The notes under the pieces: generated by a model
Seen by the model: only the letters and a program-made list of their open reading frames with translations
What the model was told of the DNA's origin: nothing
Databases searched by the model: none
In this document: positions 11,148 through 21,021 of the stretch, in pieces
Layout: each line of letters starts with the position of its first letter
Numbering within the stretch: position 1 is the first letter of the stretch
Position numbers and translations under genes: made by a program
Assembly (NCBI GenBank): GCA_002794465.1
Contig: MTSL01000105.1
Span: 1-64,000 of the forward strand
Direction: 5' to 3'
Source of the DNA: Paramicrosporidium saccamoebae
Lineage: Eukaryota > Rozellomycota
Length of the DNA: 64,000 bases

Positions 11148-11155
11148 ATTAGACA

Positions 11156-11485
11156 TTTGTTATATATATATATGAAATTTACATGTAATGTATAGTGCGG
11201 TGTGGCACGTGTGTAATGTGTGGTGTGCGTAATGTGTGATGTGTGTAATGTATGTAATGTGTTTATATCCGAGGTGTGTCACAAGGACAATTGCTATATC
11301 CGAGGCGTGTCATACATGTGAAATTTATTATGTAACCATTGGATATATATATATAATTTGCTACATCAACCTTGGATAACCAACGTCAAATATATGTGAA
11401 ATTTGCTACATCAACCTTGGATAATCAACCTTGGGTAATCAATCTTGGGTAATCAACGTCAGATATATGTGCAATTTAGAGAGTT
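11156..11485. repeat. AT/TG-rich spacer with local direct repeats
   Basis: Contains (TA)n runs, a TGTAATGTG-type microsatellite, and repeated blocks of CTACATCAACCTTGGATAA followed by CAACGTCA-type sequence. It separates the convergent SPT4 and MCMDC2 genes. No gene is seen. Confidence 0.7.
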
Positions 11486-11488
11486 GGG

Positions 11489-13084
11489 TTAAATACATAG
11501 GGTGTTCCGTATCAATGCTACCAAGGATCCAAAAGAGTCTTCAAGATCGCTGGTGCATGGCGTCATCATTGTGTCCTGGAACACCGTCTCGCCGTATCGG
11601 TGCTGTAGAGTCACCTCCATTAGGGACACTGCCCAGGCTACGTCATCCATCTCCACTGTTCCTCCTCGCAAAGAGGCCGCATGTTCAGCTGCTGTGGAGA
11701 GTAGAGATAGTTGTTTGGCAGGATGGTGGATCGGGATCTGACAGGCATCGTTGTGTCGATGTGTCACGTCTCGATATGCCGCAAAATAGTTGGTGGCATG
11801 TCCATGGGCATCCTGACTCCATCTTACTGTCGTCCATCGATGTGGCTCTGGCAATAATTTGGGGTCCAAATGTCCACGGACCAAATTGGACACCATTCCT
11901 TGTTGGACCAGTTGAGAGACTATCCGATCTTCGTCGGGCGCAGCAACAGTCCAATCAAAGTAAAAATCGAAATATTCATACATTTTGTGAATCTTTCCAA
12001 AGTGTTCCTTTCGTACAAACAATACTTGTGGCATGTTGCCTGCAATCCAAGACTTGATGGTCCTTGGATCGATCCCTTCGCTGTGAGATACTTGAGTGTA
12101 CAATTTATGACATTGGCGGATCATCCACGGATCACAATGATCGGAAATCAGCAGCTTGGCATCTGGATACAGCATCCGAGTCAACATGAGTATTCTCATC
12201 TTTTGGCTCGTCGGCAGTAGGGCGGCCAGTCCAGTCCAAGAACCTCTAACCACCAACGAGCAAAGAGGCTTGGATGTGGACTGCATCCCGGCTACTCGCA
12301 AATAAAATAGACCCGTCTTTAGACTGCACTCAGGGTAGCCAATCACCCAGCCTTCCTCCCCGACCAAAAGATGCTCCCTTCCCACTGGCACTAGCAAAGT
12401 TACATTCCTCTTCCACTCCCCCACCCAGCCTTGAACAAAAATCACTGTTTCGCTGACAGCTAGCAATGGCAGCTCCACCAACTCTTCCCTGCATTTTTCA
12501 CATCGAGTCATTCCCTTGGCGATATGTGATGACTGCATCTGCTGCACCGGCTCCTCAGCGCGACAACAGTCATTCATGCATCGATAGTATCTTGCCAACA
12601 ATGTCGTTTTCGGTGTTGAAATGCCGGTAATCTTGGTGTGAATTAGGAGTGGAGTGTTGATCGGTTCGTTAAAGGTACTGCCGGAGCGATACTCACAGCG
12701 AGCATAAAACTGTTGCTTACTCCGGCATTGGAGCCAAGGCAACATTGGGAAAGAAGGAAATGAGATTCGGGTGGCCAAGATGGTGACATTGGCCATCTCC
12801 GACTTTGCCAGAGTGGCAGCATTGTCCATATTTGGCTTTTCCAGCGCGATGGCATTGTCCATTACCGACTCGGCAATATCTTCAATCAGCAGACACAATT
12901 CGTCATAGGTCAACTTTAAGATATTAGTGTTTCGGCTTAGCAGGTCAAAGTCCACTCTCAGGATCACTCCAAGTATGCCATTTCCATCGAGGCCCTCTGT
13001 TGCATATGCATTTGCTCGCTCCGTCACTGCCGCATTCAAAGCCGCCCCAACCAGCGCATATATTTCGTCCTCATCGCCTCGCAT
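11489..13084 (-). CDS. MCMDC2: MCM domain-containing protein 2 (MCMDC2)
   Basis: 531 residues, intronless. The middle carries the OB/zinc region of MCM-like proteins with cysteine pairs YRCMNDCCR and TRCEKCREEL, then IFVQGWVGEWKRNVTLLV and GWVIGYPECSLKT, matching the MCMDC2 layout. The C-terminus KQLSLLSTAAEHAASLRGG and LMEVTLQHRYGETVF matches the C-terminal helical lid of MCMDC2 (LTLKHGATVF in human). No canonical Walker A or arginine finger is visible, as expected for this degenerate MCM. In animals MCMDC2 supports meiotic recombination and homologue pairing, so a sexual cycle is implied by inference. Confidence 0.75.
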   Translation of the reverse strand: MRGDEDEIYALVGAALNAAVTERANAYATEGLDGNGILGVILRVDFDLLSRNTNILKLTYDELCLLIEDIAESVMDNAIALEKPNMDNAATLAKSEMANVTILATRISFPSFPMLPWLQCRSKQQFYARCEYRSGSTFNEPINTPLLIHTKITGISTPKTTLLARYYRCMNDCCRAEEPVQQMQSSHIAKGMTRCEKCREELVELPLLAVSETVIFVQGWVGEWKRNVTLLVPVGREHLLVGEEGWVIGYPECSLKTGLFYLRVAGMQSTSKPLCSLVVRGSWTGLAALLPTSQKMRILMLTRMLYPDAKLLISDHCDPWMIRQCHKLYTQVSHSEGIDPRTIKSWIAGNMPQVLFVRKEHFGKIHKMYEYFDFYFDWTVAAPDEDRIVSQLVQQGMVSNLVRGHLDPKLLPEPHRWTTVRWSQDAHGHATNYFAAYRDVTHRHNDACQIPIHHPAKQLSLLSTAAEHAASLRGGTVEMDDVAWAVSLMEVTLQHRYGETVFQDTMMTPCTSDLEDSFGSLVALIRNTLCI

Positions 13085-13110
13085 GACACGGAATCATGCA
13101 CTAGATTTAT

Positions 13111-13269
13111 TTAATCATGCGCAAAATAAACTCTATGCGGCGAGCGGACGAATCGTACTGAACGTTCTTCAGTAGGGCCGGGCGGGACTTTAATTTCCGG
13201 AACAGTCCTCAGGACAAGACAACTCGCACAGCCAAATATCGCCATTAGAAATAAAAGGATGACTGTCAT
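13111..13269 (-). CDS. Possible 52-residue single-TM microprotein
   Basis: A short ORF lies in the 258-bp gap between MCMDC2 and the SAPS gene, on the same strand. It predicts an N-terminal membrane helix (MTVILLFLMAIFGCASCLV) and a basic, Pro-rich tail ending RVYFAHD. A TATA-like TTTATACG stands just upstream of the ATG, and the downstream gene starts 26 bp after its stop. I do not recognise a family. In this genome a gap of this size may well hold a gene, but support is only the helix and position. Confidence 0.4.
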   Translation of the reverse strand: MTVILLFLMAIFGCASCLVLRTVPEIKVPPGPTEERSVRFVRSPHRVYFAHD

Positions 13270-13342
13270 ATAACCGTCGTATAAAGTTGTCAAAAAACCA
13301 CACAAGGACCCCCAACTGACCTTTGTGGAACAAGAAATCAAT

Positions 13343-15306
13343 TTATTTTTCGGGTCGAGCACTTTTGGATTTTTCAGGGGGCGCAGACTCATCCTCCGGC
13401 ATCCTCGGCGACTTTTTCATCTTTCCCAGGTTCCATTCCACTCCTGTCTCTACTCCCGCTTCCGTTTCCGGCTCTGAGTCGTCCTCATCCGGATCGCCAG
13501 ATAACTCGCCGAGCGACGAAATGCGCATTTCCATCTCCAGCAGATTGTCAAATCCGTTCCCCTCAACCGGTATCTCAATGGACGGCGTCTCTTCAAAGAA
13601 ACCCTCGCCTTCGTAATCATCTCCATCCAAATTCCACGGCGTTTCGGGCGAATCGCCTTCACTGTCAGTGTCGCTGTCGTCCGAGGAGAATACAAAGCGA
13701 TTCGGCAGACTGGCTATCACTTGTTGGCAAAAATAGCGGGCAAGTTGTTCTTCCGTACCAGTGGCAAATAGGCCTGTGAAAGAAGCCACCCCATTTGCAA
13801 TGTCTTCATTGGGAGGGGGAGGAGGTGCCTTGGAGCCTCCCAGAACAAGGGCATCTTTGATTTTGGTGTCGCGATATGACAGTTCACAGTACTCTTGCCA
13901 ATCCTCGTGCTCCAATTCAGTTGCCAGCTCTTTTCCTAACTCCTCTCCCTGTCTTTCCAGTAGATCCACTATTTGATCGCCGATCATGGTAATGTGTCCC
14001 ATGTGTCCCAGTCTATTTCCTCTCGGTCTCTGCATGATGGAATCATTGATCCTCTGCGTCTTTACAATCCGTGCAGTCAGCTTGCACTCCTTGAATATTG
14101 ATACAATCAATAGCCGGTGGATTTCGTAATTTCCTGTGAAAATGTTTCTCAAAAAATCAAACACTTCAGAGTGAAGCAGGTTGTTGTGCTGATGCACAAA
14201 GAACAATTCCTACAAATTAGTGTTCCATTCCATTGCAGTACCAGGAGAGAGTTGGCCGTGCCCAGAGACAAGATTGACTGCACAATGCTGGCATTCTGCA
14301 GGTACATGACGTGTGAGAATAATTTGACAGCTTTTAATCTCAAGAGACCCACAGGGTTGATTGGTCCTGATGGAGATTGGTATTGCGGCAGCGCTGCAGT
14401 GGCCCGGGAAGAGAGGAGCGCATGCAGTTTGGAGAGAAACGGATTAACCATCACCGCCACCTTTTCTATCAGTCCAGGCCAGCCCCTTTCTTCTCGACTC
14501 TGTACAATTTTCACCACAATCTGACAGAAAATATCTGTAACACATGCAAACAGCATCACATCCGGATCTTCAACAATGCTGCGCTCTAATACGGGACCAA
14601 ATTCCGCAACCATTGATTTCACTATGACAGGCACAGGGAATTCCTCTGGGAAGGGAAACGATAAAAACCCAATGATGACATTTAATGTGGAGATTTGGAT
14701 GTTCGAGTCGACGTTCTCCTTTAACGTATCAAAAATCTGTCTAAAAATAATCTGCTCATCAATTAGCCATCCAAGAAGTAGTGCTTCCCCCTCCTCAGTC
14801 CGCAGGGAGAATAGTCGAAACAAGACGTCACAAACCTCCATATTCCCCAGATAGAGCATCAAATCATTTACAACCTCGGGCCGCCGCCTCAATGAGTTGC
14901 TAATCTCCTTCGGGATCTTTCCCATCAAATGAACCAGCACCCTCGACCAGCACACGAGAAACGGCGCCATAGGTCTTTCCCCTCGTGGAAATTGCCAAAT
15001 TGGGTCGAGCAACGTGTCCTTTTCTTGCAGTCGCTCAAATAAGATTGAATGCTCTGAGCATATCAGCTCACACGCAATCAACGGATACCTCGTCCCCTTC
15101 TCCCCTTGCAATCCATGGCCCATCGCATATTCAAGGAGTCGGCCCAGTGTAGCTTCTTGGCCCAGATAGGCGAGGACCTTTTCGTCGCCGTTGCGCGTGC
15201 GCAGGATAATATTGTCTTGGTCCAGCAGGTCGTCCAGACCTTCCAGGCCGCGCTCTAGAATGCCATCGAGGTTGGCCGTCTGGTTACTATGACTCGGCCA
15301 GTACAT
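13343..15306 (-). CDS. SIT4/PP6 phosphatase-associated (SAPS) regulatory subunit
   Basis: Exons 14242-15306 and 13343-14209 with a 32-nt intron; 643 residues. The N-terminus MYWPSHSNQTANLDGILERG resembles the opening of PP6R/SAP proteins. Armadillo-like helices follow with KEISNSLRRRPEVVNDLML and VCDVLFRLFSLRTEEGEALL. After the intron comes ELFFVHQHNNLLHSEVFDF and the family signature RPRGNRLGHMGHITMIGDQI with DWQEYCELSYRD. The C-terminal 130 residues are acidic and disordered. SAPS subunits target the Sit4/PP6 catalytic subunit in cell-cycle and nutrient signalling. The junction LL|ELFFVHQH restores the conserved helix, which supports the intron. Confidence 0.92.
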
Positions 15307-15367
15307 ACGTCTGTCTGTACGTCAGCGACAATTAATGCGCTTTAAATTTAAGATGGAAATGGCTTTG

Positions 15368-16569
15368 TTATTTCGGTTTGAAGAAACTAAGCAAGGAACC
15401 CTGCTTCTTTCCGCCATTCTCAGGCGTCGGTGTATTCTTGGCAGCGGGTTTTTTTGTGGTGGAATCTCCCTTGTGCTGTTCTTGGCTTGACGAATTCTCA
15501 TCGACTGGCACCATCTCGGTTATCATTTCAGTCACTAAATATCCATTTTCCATAAATGTCTTTGGCACTTTGATCGCTTTCATCTTGGGCCCAGTTGGCT
15601 CGCTTCGTATGGTGGGAGTCTCATCGATTTGCATTTCGTCCTCCAAAACTGGCTCCACCGGTGCTACTTGTTCCTCATCGCCACTCGAAAACGTCACGAA
15701 TGACTGGTTTGCGAGCTTTAGATCCTTGGCTTCAGCCGAATCTGACTCTGAAGCCGAGATTAAAACGGTTTCCGTCTCATCGGCGCTAAAAATGTCCGAT
15801 TTTAGCTTGCTCTTCAGATCGACTGCCAACTTTTTCACACTAGCATTCTTCCCCTTCTTGTTAGCCACACTGGTGCTACTCTTTTTTGGCTTTGATTTTG
15901 CCGGTATCACAGTTTTCGCAAGCTTTTTTGCCGCCTTGGGTGCAACAATAGGATCTGCAGTATTAGCAATGGCGACTTTGGGTTGGCTGTCAACTACCTG
16001 TTCCATCTGGACTTGTCCCTTCTGCACTGGCTCCGCCTGGGCTTGTCCCCTTTGTACTTGTTCCGTCTGGATTTGTTCCCTCTGCACTTGTTCCGTCTGG
16101 GATTGTCCCACCTGGGCTTGTTCCATCTGGGATTTCTGGTCGGTGGGATCCACAAAGACAGTGTTAGGCATCATAATTCCGGGCTCAACAACAAGCTTTT
16201 TGTTAACGGCAGCTAGCATGGAAAAATCGGAAACATTGTCGATTTGCAGACTATAGCAATCCGCCACTGCCTCCTCGCCTTCCAGTAATTCATCTGCCCC
16301 GACAACAGCAATACGAAATCCCCCAGCATCTAATGTTCGTTGCACCAGAAAAGTAGCGTTAATGCTGCTCTTGTGGCTCTTCCAAAATTCATTCAATTCA
16401 CTAGAAATTCAATATAGAAAACCTGGGCGTACTGTTGTGCTTGGCTAATCGTCATTTTGCATTCAACAGCCAGCAGCTTGCAGGTAACCTATACCATTAT
16501 CCATCTAACAATGCCGGTTACAATCCTCTTTTCCTGCAAAATCGCTCCTTCTAGCCATAATTGTGCCAT
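15368..16569 (-). CDS. POLD3: DNA polymerase delta subunit 3 (POLD3/Pol32/Cdc27)
   Basis: Three exons (16522-16569, 16433-16488, 15368-16400) with 33- and 32-nt introns; 378 residues. The assembled N-terminus reads MAQLWLEGAILQEKRIVTCK, then LLAVECKMTISQAQH. It aligns residue by residue with the winged-helix start of POLD3 (LYLENIDEFVTDQNKIVTYK and on), which binds Pol delta subunit 2. The middle is low complexity with Gln/Glu repeats (TEQVQREQIQTEQVQRGQAQ) and Lys/Ser stretches. It ends in a PCNA-interacting PIP box, QGSLLSFFKPK. It is the non-catalytic replicative polymerase subunit needed for processivity and break-induced replication. Confidence 0.93.
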
Positions 16570-16594
16570 CCCACAACGGCCCTCCTTCCCCGGT

Positions 16595-16800
16595 CTTACA
16601 AATACAGCGAACCTCGACCAGGGTCTTCATCGGGAACGATGGACGAGGAGCACCACTGGGACGCTAGTCGTCCTAGTTTGTGGTGTATATACCTCCGGAG
16701 CGTTTCGCGGTAGATGAAGGGTGCTCGCCGCAAGGCTTGAGCGCCCCTGCTGTATATTTCAGATCGCGCCCGAGCCGTTATGGCTGGCCACTAGTGGGTC
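16595..16800. ncRNA. Candidate structured non-coding RNA, family not recognised
   Basis: This stretch has no ORF but unusually good hairpins for a spacer. GGGTGCTC-GCC-GCAA-GGC-TT-GAGCGCCC (16719-16746) is a stem capped by a GNRA-type tetraloop. CATCG-GGAA-CGATG (16628-16641) is a second tetraloop hairpin, flanked by CTCGACC. It is not U1, U4, U5, U6 or U3 by the motifs I know. SRP RNA or an RNase P/MRP RNA were considered, but the diagnostic motifs are absent or only weakly matched. Orientation is not decided: both strands fold. Confidence 0.35.
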
Positions 16801-17286
16801 TTGAGGGAGGGGAAAAACCATACAGCAGATAATTTCTCATTGTAAAAAAATCATCCATCCATTGAGAATAGTGTGCCGTGGTGATAGTGTTATAATAAGT
16901 GCCGTAATAAGAGCGTTGCAATAATAGTGACCTAGTAATGGTGTCGTAATAGGCGCTTATCAAACCATGCTCACTACCAGGCAATACCGGCGAGGTTTGT
17001 CTAGTGTCGAGTTTTTATGCAGTACTCCCCTTGTGGTGTGGTAGACGGTAGGCTAGCCGTCCATGCATAAGGCGCAATTGACCACAGCTAGCGGGTAGTG
17101 GTTAATGTGAGATATATAAAAAGACTAGGTGTAGATACAGGCCAGGACTGTGAGAGTGTATCCACAGACTAGGACTGATTTGACAATCACGTAATGCCAT
17201 GAGTAAAACTGTCGCTTTGTTTCATATTATAAGCGATACATTCTGCTCAGCAACCCAGCAGTACAACAACCCGGTAATACACAAGA
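16801..17286. other. Intergenic, no gene seen
   Basis: Contains a degenerate GTAATAG/GTAATAAG-type repeat (16870-16960) and a TATA-like GATATATAAAAAG at 17111-17123 with no convincing ORF downstream. A small RNA transcribed from this TATA is possible, but I recognise none. Confidence 0.4.
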
Positions 17287-17490
17287 ATGCATCTGATTAA
17301 TTCACTACAGTGTACCCACTACACGGCTGACTCATTCACTCCAATGTATCCACCACAGAGCCGATTCGTTCACTCTAATCTATCCACTACACGGCCAGTT
17401 CGTTTACTCAAATGTATCCACTACACAGCCGCTTTATTCAATACACAGCCGCTTTATCCACTACTACACGGTCGATTTGTTCACTCCAAA
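17287..17490. repeat. Tandem repeat of about 36 bp
   Basis: Five to six imperfect copies of a unit built on CACTACACGGC...TTCGTTCACTCTAATGTATC. Spacing shortens in the last copies. It lies just past the stop codon of the BAR-domain gene and is non-coding. Confidence 0.75.
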
Positions 17491-17495
17491 TAGAC

Positions 17496-18455
17496 TCAGT
17501 TGAGAGCTGATAAAATTTCACTGCATTTGCGATGATAGACAACTTGCGCCTGAATCAATGCCTCAATGCAGTGGGTAGCCTCAGTCTACATATTAGATTC
17601 ATCAAAGTTGTACATATTGGATAAACGACTTCATCTCACCAATTGCTTCTTCACACGCAGAACTAAATTCCTTCTCGAGTAGATCTACTTCAGACTGCAG
17701 GTTAGCTGGAGGGGCTCCACGGATCGCCCTGAGACGGGCCTTGCAGGCATCCAGTTCCAGCCGGACACGAGTTGCACTCCTCCGGGCCCTCTACTCATTG
17801 TCACATACGCAGTCTCAGTTTTACATTGGCATTATCATAGGCTCCGGCGTAGGTGGAGAAGGGTTCAATAAACTTTCGGTTCAGTGTATGATTAAATTCC
17901 ATGCGGGCCTCTCCAAGCTTTGCCTGGATCTGTCCGTATCTCTGCAACAAGTCAGCCGCGGGTACATCGGTGGTGTCGCGGCTAAGTAAATCAGCCCCTT
18001 GAAGACAGACTTCTGCAGTGGCATGTTGAATGGTGGGTGGGAAACGCGACTCGGAGCGAACCTTGGTTTTGGTTCGAAACTCTTCAAATTTGGCATTGAT
18101 GTTGTCCATGGCGTCCATGAATGAGTCTCCAATTGGGGGCGCTAAACTGTCAAAATCCCAAGTGGCCGTACAGTAGTCATCCGAGGCATACATCTGCTTA
18201 GTCGCCCTCATCAGTCCATCAAACACAATCTTGATTTTGTCGACATTCTGTGAGGATGACCTTCCAGGACCCATTGTTTACCTCATCCAGCTGAACATAT
18301 GCTGGAGGAAAATTGGTAGTTTCCTCGGCAGTTCCCATTTTTTCTTGTGCAAACTAGACTGTTATTTGGGACTTGCTGCTTACCTGCTTGACTTGGTCAA
18401 AGCCCTTGGACATTTTCTTGGAAAAATCATCGAAACTTTGAATCGGCGGAGTCAT
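17496..18455 (-). CDS. BAR-domain protein, Gvp36-like (fungal endophilin-type)
   Basis: Five exons (18384-18455, 18282-18353, 17825-18247, 17614-17790, 17496-17585) with introns of 30, 34, 34 and 28 nt; 277 residues. The start MTPPIQSFDDFSKKMSKGFD, then FAQEKMGTAEETTNFPPAY and VQLDENVDKIKIVFDGLMRA, follow fungal Gvp36 and endophilin N-BAR proteins. The final exons give RLELDACKARLRAIRGAPP and IEALIQAQVVYHRKCSEIL, the long third BAR helix. No SH3 domain follows. It is predicted to form crescent dimers that bend Golgi/endosomal membranes. The phase 0 splice sites all restore the BAR heptads; the 28-nt last intron is the least certain. Confidence 0.8.
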
Positions 18456-18518
18456 GTTTTCGAGTGCGCAATTTACAAATTAAATGAATATTTAAAGAGT
18501 CGAATCGACCATAGGCCG

Positions 18519-18863
18519 ATGGCATCCTTTGTGGAGGACGAGGAGATTTGTTACGAGCCGGTAATAGAAGTGGCAGCCATAGCCTCCCAATTTGAATATA
18601 AGGAAAACGTACGGAATGCACCGGTTGGAGAGCGACGCCGCAAGACAGAGAGAGAGACGGACGAAAAACGACTATCGGGACGACAGAAACAGATTGATTA
18701 TGGAAAAAACACGATCGGATACGAAAGATATGTTGCCAAGGTCCCAATAAACGAAAGAAAACGCGGGGATCCAAAGACACCAGATAAGCATCAAGTGTGC
18801 AGTAAACGGAGCTGGGACGGACAGATCAGCAAATGGAGACGCCAGCTCCACCATTATGATTAA
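18519..18863 (+). CDS. SLBP: Histone mRNA stem-loop-binding protein (SLBP)
   Basis: 114 residues, much shorter than animal SLBP (about 270). Almost all of it is the RNA-binding domain. RRQKQIDYGKNT of SLBP is matched by SGRQKQIDYGKNTIGYERY, followed by DPKTPDKHQVCSKRSWDGQI and SKWRRQLHHYD, including the TPDK motif whose Thr is phosphorylated in animals. SLBP binds the 3' stem-loop of replication-dependent histone mRNAs. Yeasts lack it, so its presence is informative on lineage. Divergent from the BAR gene, with 63 bp between the two ATGs. No histone gene is in this window. Confidence 0.92.
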   Translation: MASFVEDEEICYEPVIEVAAIASQFEYKENVRNAPVGERRRKTERETDEKRLSGRQKQIDYGKNTIGYERYVAKVPINERKRGDPKTPDKHQVCSKRSWDGQISKWRRQLHHYD

Positions 18864-18911
18864 TGTGATAACTAAATACTCTTAAAGTCACATTGGACCG
18901 GGGGAATTTGG

Positions 18912-20357
18912 ATGAGCAAACCGTCTTTTGAGCAGGTTGTGAATGTATCTCCTCTGGAAGAGACCAATCCAGGAGGACGTCTTGCCGAGGGGAAGCTGCT
19001 GCGGGCCGGAGTCAGCACCGGCAGCTTTCTGGCTTTCCTCTTCTCCGCCATGATGGCGATTGCGGGCCTAGTTTTTATCAATGCCGACCAAACCTATATT
19101 ATGGTGGACATTTTGGACTACCCGCGAAGCCAAGTGGGCACGGCAGCGGGTAACTTGGTGTTCTATGATGAGCTCCTTTCAATGCTGATGGTGTCGACAT
19201 GGGGTGCACTAAGCGATCGAATTGCACGACGATGGATATTTGCGAGTGGATTGGCACTAATGGGCCTGGCCACAGCATTGCATCCGTGGGCCACCAGCGT
19301 GTTTCCCAACAGCATCTCGACATTCTTCTCTTCCCTGTTGGCCTTCCGACTGCTCTTTGCGCTCGGCGGCTCTGCATCCACAGCCATGCTAACTGCCTTT
19401 ATTGGAGACTATTCCCGCGAGAGTAGTCGTGCCAAGGTAGCCGGAATTACCGGATTTAGCACGGGCATTGGAGCCCTATTTGCCGCATTAGTCCTCAGTC
19501 GAATCCCAACCTTTTTCATGCGCGACTCTAATCTGGTCCCCGGCGGACTTAAGGACGTCCCCAATGGCGGTGCCACTCTGATTATCACATTCGCCATAAC
19601 GGGTGCTTTGCTGCTTCTGGCCGCCATAGTAGCAGCACTGGCCCTGAGGCCACCGCCCGACCTCTTTGACGGCACCCATCGGAAGCTTCCACTGACCAAA
19701 CGAATCGGCGTGGGATTGTCAGCAATGTTCCATCCGCTAATTGCCCTCGCCTATGCATCCGGGTTTGTAGCTCGAGCCGACTCCATCGCTCTGACACTCT
19801 TTATAGCGCCCTGGGTTGACAATTATCTGACGGCACAGGGTTTGTGTCCGCCGCGAGACCCCCAAGTGTTGACAAGATGTCAGCCGGCAAAGAAATTGGC
19901 GTCCACGCTCATGTCAGTAGCACATTGTGCCATGTTGCTGGGTGCGCCACTGTTTGGCATTCTGGCAGACCGCATCGGTCCCATAGCTGCCATCTCCATC
20001 CCAGCGGGTTGTGGACTTTTTGCATTCTCTCTGCTGTCCAACATGTCTGCGCCTAACACCCCAATGGTCTACTTTGCCATGGGACTTGCCGGTATTGCTG
20101 ATATTGGAATGATCATCACCAGCATGGCTCTTATGGCCGGCGTCTCTTCTGCTCCCCATCGTGGAGCCCTTGCAGGCGTCTATTCCTTCTTTGGCGCCCT
20201 CGGCATCATTGTCACCTCCAAAGTGGGGGGTTGGCTGTTCGATGGAGTCAAAGAGACGGCTGCGTTTTGGGTGGTGGCGTTGGCCAGTGGTGGGGTCTTT
20301 GTGGCGGCCCTGCTGGTCATTTATAATCGACGAATCATCCCGCCGCTTGATCTATAG
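18912..20357 (+). CDS. Major facilitator superfamily transporter
   Basis: 481 residues with about 12 hydrophobic segments. The MFS signature between TM2 and TM3 is present as WGALSDRIARRWIF, and its counterpart after TM8 is GAPLFGILADRIGPIAA. The segment FRLLFALGGSASTAMLTAFI corresponds to TM4. A cytosolic tail of about 35 residues precedes TM1. The substrate is unknown; it does not look like a sugar or peptide transporter by motif. It begins 48 bp after SLBP and is intronless. A solute importer or drug exporter would suit a parasite, but that is inference. Confidence 0.85.
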   Translation: MSKPSFEQVVNVSPLEETNPGGRLAEGKLLRAGVSTGSFLAFLFSAMMAIAGLVFINADQTYIMVDILDYPRSQVGTAAGNLVFYDELLSMLMVSTWGALSDRIARRWIFASGLALMGLATALHPWATSVFPNSISTFFSSLLAFRLLFALGGSASTAMLTAFIGDYSRESSRAKVAGITGFSTGIGALFAALVLSRIPTFFMRDSNLVPGGLKDVPNGGATLIITFAITGALLLLAAIVAALALRPPPDLFDGTHRKLPLTKRIGVGLSAMFHPLIALAYASGFVARADSIALTLFIAPWVDNYLTAQGLCPPRDPQVLTRCQPAKKLASTLMSVAHCAMLLGAPLFGILADRIGPIAAISIPAGCGLFAFSLLSNMSAPNTPMVYFAMGLAGIADIGMIITSMALMAGVSSAPHRGALAGVYSFFGALGIIVTSKVGGWLFDGVKETAAFWVVALASGGVFVAALLVIYNRRIIPPLDL

Positions 20358-20417
20358 TCCTAGTTTTGTGATAAAAGCCGTATATAGCATATATAATGTA
20401 TTGTGTACCATCCCGCT

Positions 20418-20762
20418 CTAGAAAAGCGTGCAGGATCTACTCTTTTTGTCAAAGCTGCAGTTAAGAGTTACGATAAACTCTGAATCTTTTAGTGCTACCG
20501 ACGTCAGACTGCTGACAACAAAGGAACACTCTCTCCCCTTACTCGACAAAATAATACGGTCAATGTCGGTTACTGGCCAGTCCACCACAACCTCGGTCTG
20601 TTTTGGAGTCACCTGGAACGCAGTGTAGCTGTCGCTATCGTTCACCCACACTCGGAGCTGATCCACTCTGCCCTCGGTGGTTTCAAATATAAAGCGTGTA
20701 CGAGACAGAAAGCCGCTCCCAGACGCAATTATGAACAGGGCAGAAAAGAGAAACGTATACAT
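20418..20762 (-). CDS. Small secreted protein A of tandem family
   Basis: 114 residues: signal peptide MYTFLFSALFIIASGSGFLS, then a predicted all-beta domain with two well-spaced cysteines and a C-terminal pair (SCTLF end). VVVDWPVTDIDRIILSS matches the core of its neighbours (hydrophobic-x-hydrophobic, short turn, D/T-x-I-x-L). First of six same-strand genes of like size and architecture. No known family recognised. Confidence 0.7.
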   Translation of the reverse strand: MYTFLFSALFIIASGSGFLSRTRFIFETTEGRVDQLRVWVNDSDSYTAFQVTPKQTEVVVDWPVTDIDRIILSSKGRECSFVVSSLTSVALKDSEFIVTLNCSFDKKSRSCTLF

Positions 20763-21021
20763 TCAGAGTAATAACTAGGTAGATGGCGTTGGCCAAGAAA
20801 CCCCTGCGTCAATAGCATTCCTCTAGCGCCACCCAAATATAGATAAACTAAAAGGCTGCACATGGACAAGTATTACCAACGCTGTCAGCAAGAGGAGCTT
20901 CCTCACGGTAACTCGCTTTCAACGATTGGCTGTCGGCGGAGAAGCGGCTCGGAGAGGTATCTATAACTAGTCCCTGCAACTCAATCCATCATCACTTTAC
21001 ACATGTTGAATCTTTCAGTAT

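Noticed and set aside
15378-16256. 292-codon plus-strand ORF opposite POLD3
   Set aside because: It is an antisense shadow of the low-complexity part of POLD3, whose three-exon model matches the family from first residue to PIP box.
16595-16800. Assigning the structured spacer to SRP RNA or U1
   Set aside because: The GGAA hairpin lacks the SRP symmetric loop, and no ATACTTACCT-like U1 5' end is present.
16778-16984. 68-codon minus ORF rich in Tyr and Thr
   Set aside because: It reads through a degenerate GTAATA repeat and has no features of a real protein.
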